A stretch of 64,000 nucleotides of DNA, from contig JAFYYH010000003.1 in NCBI GenBank assembly GCA_017557635.1, forward strand, positions 59,327 to 123,326, in the 5' to 3' direction. The position numbers and the translations under genes were made by a program. Under the pieces are notes generated by a model. The model saw only the letters and a program-made list of their open reading frames with translations. It was not told the origin of the DNA and ran no database searches. Position 1 is the first letter of the stretch. The number at the start of each line of letters is the position of its first letter. Positions 9,286-18,264 of this stretch are shown one piece after another. The DNA comes from Bacteroidaceae bacterium. Lineage in GTDB: Bacteria; Bacteroidota; Bacteroidia; Bacteroidales; Bacteroidaceae.

Positions 9286-10422
9286 ATGAAGAAATTATTC
9301 GTTATCGCTTCATTAGCCCTGGTATGCGCCGGCGTTTCGGCCCAGGATGAGAAGAAGGAAGAACCCAAAGGTTACGGATTCACAACCGTTGATTCACTTG
9401 CAATTACTCCGGTAAAGGATCAGGCCAGTTCAGGTACCTGCTGGTCATTTTCATCAATAGGTTTCTTTGAGTCAGAGCTGCTCCGTCTGGGTAAGGGTGA
9501 GCATGACCTGGCCGAGATGTTCGTAGTTCACAAGACAATGGAGGACCGCGCCAAGGCAGCCGTACGTCTGCACGGTGACATCGAGTTCGCACAGGGCGGC
9601 AGTTTCTACGATGTAGTTTATTGCTGGAAGAACTATGGTATGGTTCCTCAGGAGGTAATGCCCGGCATCATGTACAAGAGCGACCGCATCAACCACACTG
9701 AACTGACCGCTGTAGCCAAGGCTTACGTTGACGCACTGGCCAAGAGCAACCTTAAGAAACTGACCGATGTATGGCAGAAGGGATTCTCAGGAATCTACGA
9801 CGCTTACATTGGCGAGTGCCCCGAGAAATTTACTTACAACGGAAAGGAGTACACCCCCAAGTCATATGCAGAGTCACTGGGTCTGAACATGGATGATTAC
9901 GTATCACTGACATCATTCACACACCACCCCTTCTACGAGCAGTTCATCATTGAGATCCAGGACAACTGGCGCTGGGGTCTCTCATACAACCTGCCGCTTG
10001 ACGAGTTCATGGCCGTTATGCACAACGCCATCAAGAACGGTTACACATTCGCCTGGGGTGCCGATGTATCCGAGCCCGGATTCACCCGCGACAAGACCGC
10101 CCTGTGCGTAATTCCTGCCGATGATAAGGACAACAAGTATCTCCGTGAGCCCGTTGAGGAGAAGGAGATCACCCAGGAGATGCGTCAGGAGGGTTATGAT
10201 AACTGGGAGACCACCGATGACCACGGCATGCAGATTTTCGGTATCGCCAAGGATAAGAACGGCAAGGAATATTTCATGGTTAAGAACTCATGGAACACCA
10301 CTGCCGGCAACAACGGTATCTGGTATGCAAGCGATGCTTACGTTGCACTGAAAACCATCAACATTCTTGTTCACAAGGATGCACTGCCCAAGGACATAAA
10401 GAAGAAGCTGGGCATCAAGTAA
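9286..10422 (+). CDS. Secreted C1B peptidase, aminopeptidase C / bleomycin hydrolase family
   Basis: This is a papain-fold cysteine peptidase of the bleomycin hydrolase subgroup. The catalytic triad is visible: Cys in SSGTCWSFSS (about residue 47), His in TDDHGMQIFG (about residue 313) and Asn in VKNSWNT (about residue 335). VKDQASSGTCW is the family hallmark around the nucleophile. The first 20 residues (MKKLFVIASLALVCAGVSAQ) form a signal peptide, so it acts in the periplasm or at the surface, unlike cytosolic PepC. At 378 aa it is shorter than the usual 440-450 aa, as is common for Bacteroides homologues. It is a single-gene unit with its own promoter and terminator. Confidence 0.9.
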   Translation: MKKLFVIASLALVCAGVSAQDEKKEEPKGYGFTTVDSLAITPVKDQASSGTCWSFSSIGFFESELLRLGKGEHDLAEMFVVHKTMEDRAKAAVRLHGDIEFAQGGSFYDVVYCWKNYGMVPQEVMPGIMYKSDRINHTELTAVAKAYVDALAKSNLKKLTDVWQKGFSGIYDAYIGECPEKFTYNGKEYTPKSYAESLGLNMDDYVSLTSFTHHPFYEQFIIEIQDNWRWGLSYNLPLDEFMAVMHNAIKNGYTFAWGADVSEPGFTRDKTALCVIPADDKDNKYLREPVEEKEITQEMRQEGYDNWETTDDHGMQIFGIAKDKNGKEYFMVKNSWNTTAGNNGIWYASDAYVALKTINILVHKDALPKDIKKKLGIK

Positions 10423-10442
10423 TCCCGGAAAAATCCCGACAT

Positions 10443-10479
10443 AGAAAAAAGAGACGTCAACACGACGCCTCTTTTTTTA
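10443..10479 (+). terminator. Intrinsic terminator after the C1 peptidase gene
   Basis: AAAAAAGAG-A-CGTC pairs with GACG-C-CTCTTTTTT around a 5-nt AACAC loop and runs into a T tract. One A/C mismatch interrupts the stem. It lies 20 bp after the stop and before the recJ promoter. Confidence 0.75.
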
Positions 10480-10489
10480 TTTTATTTTA

Positions 10490-10497
10490 TATCTTTG
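10490..10497 (+). promoter_or_regulatory. -7 box of the recJ operon promoter
   Basis: TATCTTTG matches the Bacteroides -7 consensus TAnnTTTG. The -33 position falls in the T tract of the preceding terminator and has no exact TTTG. The leader to the recJ ATG would be about 75 nt. Confidence 0.5.
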
Positions 10498-10577
10498 CAT
10501 TTTAGCATAAATCAGTCTCTGAATATAGGGAGACTTTAAACTTCAACTCATGGATAAAATAAAAAATAACATATATA

Positions 10578-12311
10578 ATGAACTTCAGATGGAACTATGT
10601 GCCCCCCACCCCGGAGATGACAGAGGCAGCCAATGAGTTATCAAAGGCTGTCGGGATCAGTCCCGTCCTCTGCCGACTTCTGATAGAGAGAGGCATAAAA
10701 GACAAAACCGAAGTACAGAAATTTTTCAACCCGCAACTGAACGAACTGCTTGACCCTTGGCTCATGGATGACATGGACAAGGCGGTAGCCCGTATCAACA
10801 GCGCCATTGAGCGTGGCGAGCGCATTCTGGTTTACGGTGATTATGACGTTGACGGCACCACAGCCGTAGCGTTGGTTTACAACTTCCTTAAAAGGGATTA
10901 TGACAACCTGGACTACTACATTCCTGACCGTTACAACGAGGGTTACGGAGTGTCGGTACAGGGTGTTGACTACGCCTATGAGACAGGCGTAAAACTGGTT
11001 ATCGTGCTTGACTGCGGCATCAAGGCCATCCAGGAGATTGCCTATGCCAAGGAGAAGGGCATCGACTTCATTGTATGTGACCACCACGTACCTGATGACG
11101 AACTGCCCCCTGCCGTAGCCATCCTCAATGCAAAGCGATTTGACTCCAATTATCCGTTCAAGCACCTGTCGGGCTGCGGCGTGGGTTTCAAACTCATGCA
11201 GGCCTTCGCGCTTGACAACGGCATACCTTTCAGCGAACTGCTGCCCAGCCTGGATCTGGTTGCAGTGAGCACGGCATCGGACATAGTACCCATCATGGGC
11301 GAGAACCGTGTCCTGACCCACTACGGTCTGGAACAGCTCAACAGCAACCCCAGCACGGGACTCAAGGCCATAATCCAGGTCTGCAAACTGTCCGACAAGA
11401 CCCTTACCATCAACGATATCGTCTTCAAGATAGGACCGCGTCTGAATGCTGCAGGCCGTATGAGCAGCGGCAAGAAGGCCGTTGACCTTATGGTCGAGAA
11501 GGATCTGGGACGCGCACTTGAACTTGCCGAGAACATCGACAAGGAGAACGATGACCGCAAGAAGGATGACAAGGAGATGACCGAGGAGGCCAACAAGATT
11601 GTCACCAACCTTGAGGACGGCGAGAACCGCCACGCCATAGTACTCTACAACGCCGAGTGGAAACGCGGTGTGATAGGAATCGTGGCATCACGTCTGACCG
11701 AGGTCTTCTACAAGCCGGCTGTGGTTCTGACCAAGACCGGTGACCTGGCCACAGGATCGGCCCGTTCAGTATCCGGATTTGACGTTTACAAGGCCATTGA
11801 GAGCTGCAAGGACCTGCTGGAGAACTTCGGAGGACACACCTACGCAGCCGGACTCTCGCTCAAGGTGGAGAACGTGGAGGAATTCAAGCGCCGCTTTGAG
11901 GAGTATGTCTCAACCCATATCGAACCAGATCAGATTGAGGCATCGATCGATATAAACGCCGACCTGGACTTCAAGGACATCACACCCAAGTTCTTCCGTG
12001 ACTTAAAGAAGTTCCAGCCATTCGGCCCGGACAACAGCAAGCCTATATTCCGCACCCGCAATGTCTATGACTACGGTACCAGCAAGGTCGTAGGACGCGG
12101 TCATGAGCACATAAAACTCGAACTGATTGACAGCAAGAGCGGCCATCCGCTCAACGGCATCGCATTCGGTCAGAGTTCATACGTAAGCTATATCAAAACC
12201 AAGAAATCGTTTGATATCTGCTATACCATCGAGGAAAACAACTTCAAGCAGGGTGACGTTCTGCTCCAGATTGAGAGCATCAAACCCAACCAGCCTGAAC
12301 AAAAAGCCTGA
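10578..12311 (+). CDS. recJ: Single-stranded-DNA-specific exonuclease RecJ
   Basis: A 577-residue DHH-family 5'-3' exonuclease used in recombination and mismatch repair. The metal-binding motifs are present: VYGDYDVDGTTAVAL (about residues 88-102), LDCGI, and CDHHVPDDELPPA with the DHH triad (about 170-185). The DHHA1 motif GGHTYAAGLS follows at about residue 415, and the C-terminal OB-like domain is complete. The length is normal for Bacteroidota RecJ. recQ begins 9 bp after its stop, so the two recombination genes are cotranscribed. Confidence 0.96.
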   Translation: MNFRWNYVPPTPEMTEAANELSKAVGISPVLCRLLIERGIKDKTEVQKFFNPQLNELLDPWLMDDMDKAVARINSAIERGERILVYGDYDVDGTTAVALVYNFLKRDYDNLDYYIPDRYNEGYGVSVQGVDYAYETGVKLVIVLDCGIKAIQEIAYAKEKGIDFIVCDHHVPDDELPPAVAILNAKRFDSNYPFKHLSGCGVGFKLMQAFALDNGIPFSELLPSLDLVAVSTASDIVPIMGENRVLTHYGLEQLNSNPSTGLKAIIQVCKLSDKTLTINDIVFKIGPRLNAAGRMSSGKKAVDLMVEKDLGRALELAENIDKENDDRKKDDKEMTEEANKIVTNLEDGENRHAIVLYNAEWKRGVIGIVASRLTEVFYKPAVVLTKTGDLATGSARSVSGFDVYKAIESCKDLLENFGGHTYAAGLSLKVENVEEFKRRFEEYVSTHIEPDQIEASIDINADLDFKDITPKFFRDLKKFQPFGPDNSKPIFRTRNVYDYGTSKVVGRGHEHIKLELIDSKSGHPLNGIAFGQSSYVSYIKTKKSFDICYTIEENNFKQGDVLLQIESIKPNQPEQKA

Positions 12312-12320
12312 CAGGCAGCC

Positions 12321-14213
12321 ATGAACTACCTGGAGATACTCAAACAATACTGGGGTTACGACAGTTTCCGAGGCATACAGGAGCAGATAATCGAGAGCAT
12401 CGGCAGCGGCCGTGACACTCTCGGGCTCATGCCTACCGGAGGCGGTAAGAGTATCACATTCCAGGTTCCGGCACTTGCAATGGACGGGGTATGTCTAATC
12501 ATCACTCCGCTCATAGCCCTCATGAAAGACCAGGTCCGCAACCTGCGCGAACACGGCATCAAAGCCGCAGCCATTCATACAGGCATGAAACGTGACGACA
12601 TAATAGCCGTCATGGAAAACTGCATATTCGGCGGGTACAAGTTCCTATACGTATCGCCCGAGAGGCTTTCATCGGACCTTTTCCGCACCAAACTGCGTCA
12701 TGTGAAGATATGCCTGCTCACGGTCGATGAGTCACACTGCATATCCCAGTGGGGGTATGATTTCCGCCCCTCATACCTGAACATAGCCGATATCCGCAAG
12801 GAGCTGCCCGGCGTCCCCGTTCTGGCGCTTACCGCCACCGCGACCCCTCAGGTGACCGATGACATTCAGGACAAGCTGGGATTCAGGGAGAAGAACGTGA
12901 TCCGCATGAGTTTCTTCCGCGAGAACCTCTCATACGTGGTCCGCAAGACCGAGAACAAACTCCTGGAACTCAAACATATACTGGACCGTGTGCCCGGCAC
13001 CTCAATTGTCTACGTACGCAACCGTGCCGGTACAAAGGAGGTGGCCGATTTCCTCAACTCCGAGGGTATTCCCACCACATTCTACCATGCAGGTCTGGAC
13101 CAGGTGGTCAAAGACGAGCGACAGAAGGCCTGGACCCAGGACCGCTACCGTGTGGTTGTCGCAACCAACGCCTTCGGAATGGGTATCGACAAACCCGATG
13201 TCCGTACCGTCATACACATGGACATACCCAGTTCCATCGAGGCCTATTTCCAGGAGGCCGGACGTGCCGGCCGCGACGGAAAACGTTCATACGCCGTGCT
13301 GCTGCACTCACCCGGTGACAAACGCACCGTAAGCAAGCGCATCAGCGACAACTTCCCCAAAGAGGAGTTCATACGTGACGTTTACGAGAAGCTGGGCTTC
13401 TACTACGAGATGGCCGTAGGCGACGGCCGCGGCTGCACATACTCATTCTCACTGGGAGAATTCTGCAAGCAGTATTCGCTGCCCATCATCCCCACCGACA
13501 GCGCCCTGCACATTCTCACCAGAATGGGATACATCGAGTTCGTGGATGAGATGGACTATTCGGCCCGTCTGCTCTTTACCGCGGGACGTGACGACTTGTA
13601 CCGCATGCATCAGGACAAGGTGACCGACAACGTCATGAACATCATACTGCGTAACTACAGCGGCATATTCACTGACTACGCTTACATTGACGAGCACCTT
13701 ATCTGCTCACGCGCCGGAATAGACCGTGAGCAACTCTACACAACTCTCATGAACCTCCAGAGCCAGGGCGTGGTCCGATACGTCCCCGAAAGACGTACTC
13801 CCGTCATTACCTGGACACGTGAACGCGTTGACACACACCTTTTGCGTTTCGACCCAGAGGTCTACGCCATGCGCAGGGAGGAGTTCAAGGAGAGGATAGG
13901 TGCCATGATGGAATATGTGACACGTGAGACCGGATGCCGCAGCGCCATGCTGCTCAAGTATTTCGGCGAACACCAGAAAAAGCCCTGCATGTGCTGTGAC
14001 CTGTGCCAGGAGAAGGTTCAGGGAGAACTCACACGCGGAGAACGCGACGCCATAATGGGTGACGTGCTGGATACCTTCCACACCAACCCCGACAACCCTC
14101 AGAAAGTATACACCCTGCCCTACGACAGGAAGAAAATAGATATCGTCCTGCACCATATGGTTGCCGAAGGCCATATCCTGATGCGTGACGGAAATATATT
14201 TGCAAAGAAATGA
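12321..14213 (+). CDS. recQ: ATP-dependent DNA helicase RecQ (short, HRDC-less type)
   Basis: An SF2 helicase of 630 residues. Walker A is MPTGGGKSITFQVPAL (about residues 36-51), the DExH box is DESHCISQWGYDFRPSYL (about 137-154), and the helicase-C motifs FGMGIDKPDVRTVIH and QEAGRAGRDG are intact. The zinc-binding cysteines (CMCCDLC) sit late, near residue 560, followed by a short winged-helix-like end. No HRDC domain is apparent. This resembles the shorter RecQ paralogue many Bacteroides carry beside a longer one. It overlaps the next gene by 4 bp (ATGA), so their translation is coupled. Confidence 0.93.
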   Translation: MNYLEILKQYWGYDSFRGIQEQIIESIGSGRDTLGLMPTGGGKSITFQVPALAMDGVCLIITPLIALMKDQVRNLREHGIKAAAIHTGMKRDDIIAVMENCIFGGYKFLYVSPERLSSDLFRTKLRHVKICLLTVDESHCISQWGYDFRPSYLNIADIRKELPGVPVLALTATATPQVTDDIQDKLGFREKNVIRMSFFRENLSYVVRKTENKLLELKHILDRVPGTSIVYVRNRAGTKEVADFLNSEGIPTTFYHAGLDQVVKDERQKAWTQDRYRVVVATNAFGMGIDKPDVRTVIHMDIPSSIEAYFQEAGRAGRDGKRSYAVLLHSPGDKRTVSKRISDNFPKEEFIRDVYEKLGFYYEMAVGDGRGCTYSFSLGEFCKQYSLPIIPTDSALHILTRMGYIEFVDEMDYSARLLFTAGRDDLYRMHQDKVTDNVMNIILRNYSGIFTDYAYIDEHLICSRAGIDREQLYTTLMNLQSQGVVRYVPERRTPVITWTRERVDTHLLRFDPEVYAMRREEFKERIGAMMEYVTRETGCRSAMLLKYFGEHQKKPCMCCDLCQEKVQGELTRGERDAIMGDVLDTFHTNPDNPQKVYTLPYDRKKIDIVLHHMVAEGHILMRDGNIFAKK

Positions 14214-15262
14214 TTGAGATAGAGAAGATAGAAAACTGCTCCATGATTGCAGGTCCCTGCAGCGCCGAGTCTGAATCACAGGTACTGGAGTGCGCCCGCA
14301 GCCTTGCGAAGGCTGGAGTCAGGATATACCGCGCCGGAGTGTGGAAGCCACGCACGCGTCCCGGAAACTTTGAAGGCGCCGGCGAGTCCGCATTGGAATG
14401 GCTCAAAGCGGTCAAGGCCGAGACAGGAATGGCAGTAACCACCGAGGTTGCCAATGCCCGTCATGTCGAAGCCGCACTCAAAGCCGGCATTGACATGCTC
14501 TGGATAGGTGCCCGTACCACCACCAGCCCCTTTGCCGTACAGGAGGTGGCCGATGCCCTTCGAGGCACCGACATCCCCGTACTCGTAAAGAACCCCATCA
14601 ATGCGGAACTGGAACTCTGGATAGGTGCTTTTGAGCGTCTGACAGGTGCAGGCATCAAACGTCTGGCAGCCATTCACCGCGGATTCAGTTCATACTATGA
14701 GAGAATCTACCGTTACTCACCCGAGTGGCAGATACCAATCGAGTTGCGCCGCCGCATACCCGGCATCCAGGTAATCTGCGACCCCAGTCACATGGCCGGA
14801 CGCAGCGACCTTGTTCCCCATCTTGCCCAGATGGCACTGGACATGAATGCCGACGGTCTGTTCATAGAGGTACATCCCAATCCCGCCCAGGCCCTGAGTG
14901 ACAAGCAGCAGCAACTCACCCCGCAGCAGTTCAGTGAGATGAAATCAAAACTGATATTCCACCGTGAGCCCAAACCTGCAGACCTCAAGAAGATGCAGCC
15001 CTACCGCAACCAGTTGGATGACATAGACCTGCAACTCATTCAGGACCTTGCAGACCGTTTCAGCGTAACGGGACGCATCGGTGATTACAAGAACCTGCAT
15101 AACCTTGCCATACTCCAGCCCGACCGCTACAAGGCCATTTCAGATACACTTACGGAGAAGGGAAAGGAACTGGGACTTGACGAGGATTTCATCCGTCTGC
15201 TCTTTGAGACCATACATGCCGAGAGCGTACGTTGTCAGATTAACAAAAAGAACACGATATGA
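14210..15262 (+). CDS. Bifunctional DAHP synthase / type II chorismate mutase
   Basis: Residues 1-260 are a class I-beta (KDO8P-synthase-like) 3-deoxy-7-phosphoheptulonate synthase, with CSMIAGPCSAESE at the start, KPRTRPGNFEG and VICDPSHMAGR. Residues 265-350 (YRNQLDDIDLQLIQDLADRF, then RIGDYK) are an AroQ-type chorismate mutase. The fused enzyme catalyses the entry step of the shikimate pathway and the branch toward Phe/Tyr; the mutase domain commonly serves feedback control. Fusion in this order is typical of Bacteroidota. In many relatives it sits in a phe/tyr operon, whereas here it follows recJ-recQ with a 4-bp overlap and is itself overlapped by 4 bp by a lipoprotein gene. Confidence 0.93.
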   Translation: MIEIEKIENCSMIAGPCSAESESQVLECARSLAKAGVRIYRAGVWKPRTRPGNFEGAGESALEWLKAVKAETGMAVTTEVANARHVEAALKAGIDMLWIGARTTTSPFAVQEVADALRGTDIPVLVKNPINAELELWIGAFERLTGAGIKRLAAIHRGFSSYYERIYRYSPEWQIPIELRRRIPGIQVICDPSHMAGRSDLVPHLAQMALDMNADGLFIEVHPNPAQALSDKQQQLTPQQFSEMKSKLIFHREPKPADLKKMQPYRNQLDDIDLQLIQDLADRFSVTGRIGDYKNLHNLAILQPDRYKAISDTLTEKGKELGLDEDFIRLLFETIHAESVRCQINKKNTI

Positions 15263-15912
15263 AAAAGAGTTTATTGATTTTGATGTCAGCCATCGTACTG
15301 ACACTTTCAGCTTGCCAGAAAGAACCTGTCCGCGTAGCCTGTGTAGGTGACAGCATAACATACGGACACGGCATCAAGGACCGTGAACATGACGCATACC
15401 CCGGACTGCTCAGCACTATGCTGGGCGAGAAGTATGATGTCCGCAATTTCGGCGTCAGCGGCTCCACCACAATGATGGGAACCGATATGCCCTATATGAA
15501 CGAGCAGGCCTACAAGGATGCCCTGGCATTCAACCCCCAGATTGTCACCATCAAACTGGGAACAAATGACAGCAAGCCCTATAACTGGAGCGGACAGGAT
15601 CATTTCAAGAAAGATCTCAAGGATCTGATCGAGTCATTCCGCGCCCTGCCCTCCAAACCCGAGATATGGCTCTGCCTGCCCGTTCCGGCATACGGACATG
15701 CATGGAGCATCAATGACAGCGTAATCTACAACGGCGTCATTCCTTACATCAAGGAGGTTGCCAGCGAGGAGAACATCCCTCTGGTTGACCTGAACACCCC
15801 CATGCAGAATAAGCGTCAGTATTTCCCCGACACCATCCATCCCAACGAGGAGGGTCAGCAGATGATTGCCGAGGTCATTTTTAAGAACGTATTCGCCAAA
15901 AGAAAGAAATAA
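15259..15912 (+). CDS. SGNH/GDSL-family hydrolase lipoprotein
   Basis: A 217-residue SGNH hydrolase. Block I is VACVGDSITYGHG with the nucleophilic Ser, block II is the Gly in FGVSGST, block III is KLGTNDSKP, and block V is DTIHPNEEG with the Asp-x-x-His pair. All four catalytic blocks are present. The N-terminus MKKSLLILMSAIVLTLSAC has a lipobox, so it is an envelope lipoprotein, probably a carbohydrate or acyl esterase. It overlaps the DAHP synthase stop by 4 bp, an unusual partner for a cytosolic biosynthetic enzyme. Confidence 0.88.
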   Translation: MKKSLLILMSAIVLTLSACQKEPVRVACVGDSITYGHGIKDREHDAYPGLLSTMLGEKYDVRNFGVSGSTTMMGTDMPYMNEQAYKDALAFNPQIVTIKLGTNDSKPYNWSGQDHFKKDLKDLIESFRALPSKPEIWLCLPVPAYGHAWSINDSVIYNGVIPYIKEVASEENIPLVDLNTPMQNKRQYFPDTIHPNEEGQQMIAEVIFKNVFAKRKK

Positions 15913-15939
15913 ACCATAACAACCTTATTTGCAATAAAC

Positions 15940-16866
15940 ATGGAATCAATTCTCAAAATCGAGCATGTGTCCAAGACATACACCGGGCACAAGGCTCTTG
16001 ATGATGTATCGATGGAAATCCCCCGCGGCTCCATCTACGGTTTGCTCGGCCCCAACGGAGCCGGTAAGACCACACTCATCCGTGTGGTCAATCACATGAC
16101 TATACCCGATTGCGGTAAAGTATTTTTTGAAGACCATGAAATTACTGCCAATGACATATACCAGATCGGTTATATGCCCGAGGAGCGTGGCCTCTACAAG
16201 AAGATGAAGGTAGGTGAGCAGGCCGTGTTCTTTGCACGCATGCGCGGCATGAGCCGTCAGCAGGCCGTACGCAAACTGCACGAGTGGTTTGACCGCCTGG
16301 GACTCATCGACTGGTGGGACAAGAAGGTCGAAGACCTCTCCAAAGGTATGGCCCAGAAGGTGCAGTTCATTACAACAGTAGTCCATGAGCCCAAACTGCT
16401 CATCTTTGACGAGCCGTTCTCAGGTTTTGACCCCATCAACGCCAACCTGCTCAAGCAGGAGATCCTGGGTCTGCGTGACCGCGGTGCCACAGTGATTTTC
16501 TCAACCCACAACATGGAGTCTGTCGAGGAGATCTGCGATGACATCACACTCATCAACAAGTCCCACAACATCCTGTCAGGTTCAGTCGAGGAGATCCGTC
16601 GTAAGGCTGGAGGTAACACCTTCCAGGTACTTTACAGCGGCACTCACGAGGATTTCTGCGCCGCAGTCACCGGCAAGGCCAACCTCATCGGCCAGTCAGA
16701 AGGCGTGATTGGAGGTTACACCCAGCAGAAGATCCACATCCCGTCCGATGATGATGTACGTGAGGTCATCGGCTCTCTCAATGACAAAGTTAATTTGCGT
16801 TCTTTCCAGGAGATCATTCCCAGTATGAACGATATATTCATCCGTGCCGTCAACGGTACACTTTAA
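15940..16866 (+). CDS. ABC transporter ATP-binding protein (NatA-like)
   Basis: A 308-residue ABC ATPase: Walker A GPNGAGKTT (about residue 37), signature LSKGMAQKV (about 131), Walker B LLIFDEPFSGFD (about 152) and the switch His in STHNMES. The 80-residue C-terminal extension is typical of the DrrA/NatA subgroup that pairs with ABC-2 permeases. The permease starts 12 bp downstream. The substrate is unknown; Na+ export or peptide/drug export are the usual family roles. Confidence 0.9.
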   Translation: MESILKIEHVSKTYTGHKALDDVSMEIPRGSIYGLLGPNGAGKTTLIRVVNHMTIPDCGKVFFEDHEITANDIYQIGYMPEERGLYKKMKVGEQAVFFARMRGMSRQQAVRKLHEWFDRLGLIDWWDKKVEDLSKGMAQKVQFITTVVHEPKLLIFDEPFSGFDPINANLLKQEILGLRDRGATVIFSTHNMESVEEICDDITLINKSHNILSGSVEEIRRKAGGNTFQVLYSGTHEDFCAAVTGKANLIGQSEGVIGGYTQQKIHIPSDDDVREVIGSLNDKVNLRSFQEIIPSMNDIFIRAVNGTL

Positions 16867-16878
16867 ACAGGTACAACT

Positions 16879-18195
16879 ATGAGTAAGATAGGTCTTATTG
16901 TAGAACGTGAGTTTGCAGAGAGAGTACGCAAAAAATCATTTATCGTAAGTACTCTTCTCACACCGTTGTTTATGATTGCCATGATGGTTCTGCCCAGTGT
17001 CATGATGCTCAAGGGCAACTCAGACACCAAGAACGTTGTGGTTATAGATAATTCACCCGAGCAGTTTGTAGGCAAGCAGCTGACATCGGGCAAGACAGTC
17101 TCTTTCAATCTGCTCGAGCAGGGTGCCACACTTAATGCCGCCCGTATGCAGTATAGATCCGATTACGGCATTCTGGTGATTGGCAGCGACATCCTGGACA
17201 ACCCTCAGAACCTGCAGCTCATCCTGAATGACGCTTCATCAATGAGCGTTGAGGAGAGCATCCAGAACCAGATTCAGAGCATTCTGCGTACAGAGCGCCT
17301 CAAACGCTACAACCTTGAGAACATGGACCAGATCCTGGCCGATGCCAACGTACGCGTAAACGGACTCCAGACTCTCAAGAACAATGACCAGGAGGATGAG
17401 GAGAATATGGAGAAGACATCCACAACAGCTTCATGGCTGATGGGTCTTATACTCGGTATGCTGCTCTATTTCATCCTGATTGTTTACGGACAGCAGGTTC
17501 TGCAGTCAGTCATTGACGAGAAGCAGACCCGTGTGCTTGACGTTATGGTTACATCATGCACCCCGTTTGAACTTATGATGGGTAAGATTCTGGGTATCGC
17601 CGTAGTTGCCGCCCTCCAGATTGTAATCTGGGCAGTTCTGGTTATCGGAGCAAGTGCATTCGTCATGCCGCTTGTCATGGGTACCGCAGACGTGGAGGCT
17701 GCTACAGCCGCAGCAATGGCCACATCTGGTACTCCTGAGTTTGCAGGATTGCTGTCAAAGGTCACCAATGTAGGTTATCTGGCAGGTCTGTTCCTTGAGC
17801 TCCTGCTCTATATCGTAGGCGGATTCCTGTTCTACGCTTCAATGTACGCAGCCATCGGTTCAGCAGTTGACACTCCTCAGGATGCCGCTCAGTTCAACGG
17901 TATCATCATGATGCCGGTCATCGTGGCTATCATGGTTATGATGAGCGTCATGAACGATCCCAACTCCGACCTGGTATTCTGGTGCTCAATGATTCCCTTC
18001 ACATCACCTATCGTGATGATGGCCCGCATACCTTTCGGCATTCCCACATGGCAGGTTGTAGTATCACTCGTGGTACTCTTCATCTCATTCATAGCAATGA
18101 CATGGATTGCCGCCCGCATATTCCGCGTAGGCGTATTCATGCACGGCAAGAAACCCACCTGGAAAGACCTGGGTGCCTGGATCAAGATGAAGTAA
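16879..18195 (+). CDS. ABC-2 type permease (NatB-like)
   Basis: A 438-residue integral membrane protein. One membrane segment at about residues 18-42 is followed by a soluble extracytoplasmic domain (about 45-185) and then five or six membrane segments beginning at TASWLMGLILGMLLYFILIVYG. The motif DEKQTRVLDVMVTSCTPFELMMGKILG is the conserved coupling region of NatB/YhaP-type permeases. It forms the transporter with the ATPase immediately upstream. It ends 9 bp before a large perfect inverted repeat. Confidence 0.9.
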   Translation: MSKIGLIVEREFAERVRKKSFIVSTLLTPLFMIAMMVLPSVMMLKGNSDTKNVVVIDNSPEQFVGKQLTSGKTVSFNLLEQGATLNAARMQYRSDYGILVIGSDILDNPQNLQLILNDASSMSVEESIQNQIQSILRTERLKRYNLENMDQILADANVRVNGLQTLKNNDQEDEENMEKTSTTASWLMGLILGMLLYFILIVYGQQVLQSVIDEKQTRVLDVMVTSCTPFELMMGKILGIAVVAALQIVIWAVLVIGASAFVMPLVMGTADVEAATAAAMATSGTPEFAGLLSKVTNVGYLAGLFLELLLYIVGGFLFYASMYAAIGSAVDTPQDAAQFNGIIMMPVIVAIMVMMSVMNDPNSDLVFWCSMIPFTSPIVMMARIPFGIPTWQVVVSLVVLFISFIAMTWIAARIFRVGVFMHGKKPTWKDLGAWIKMK

Positions 18196-18203
18196 TCCTA
18201 GCT

Positions 18204-18264
18204 AGCACAAAAGGGACGGTTCTATCTGTGCTCGCAGCACAGATAGAACCGTCCCTTTTGTGCT
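18204..18264. repeat. Perfect 29-bp inverted repeat between convergent genes
   Basis: The left arm (18204-18232) and right arm (18236-18264) are exact reverse complements separated by only CGC. The core word is GGGACGGTTCTATCTGTG. The right arm reaches into the stop codon of the antiporter gene. It can act as a bidirectional terminator, but a 29-bp perfect stem without a proper T tract looks more like a REP/BIME-type palindrome. Confidence 0.85.

Noticed and set aside
10641-11633. 330-codon - strand frame
   Set aside because: Antisense shadow of recJ, which carries all the catalytic motifs.
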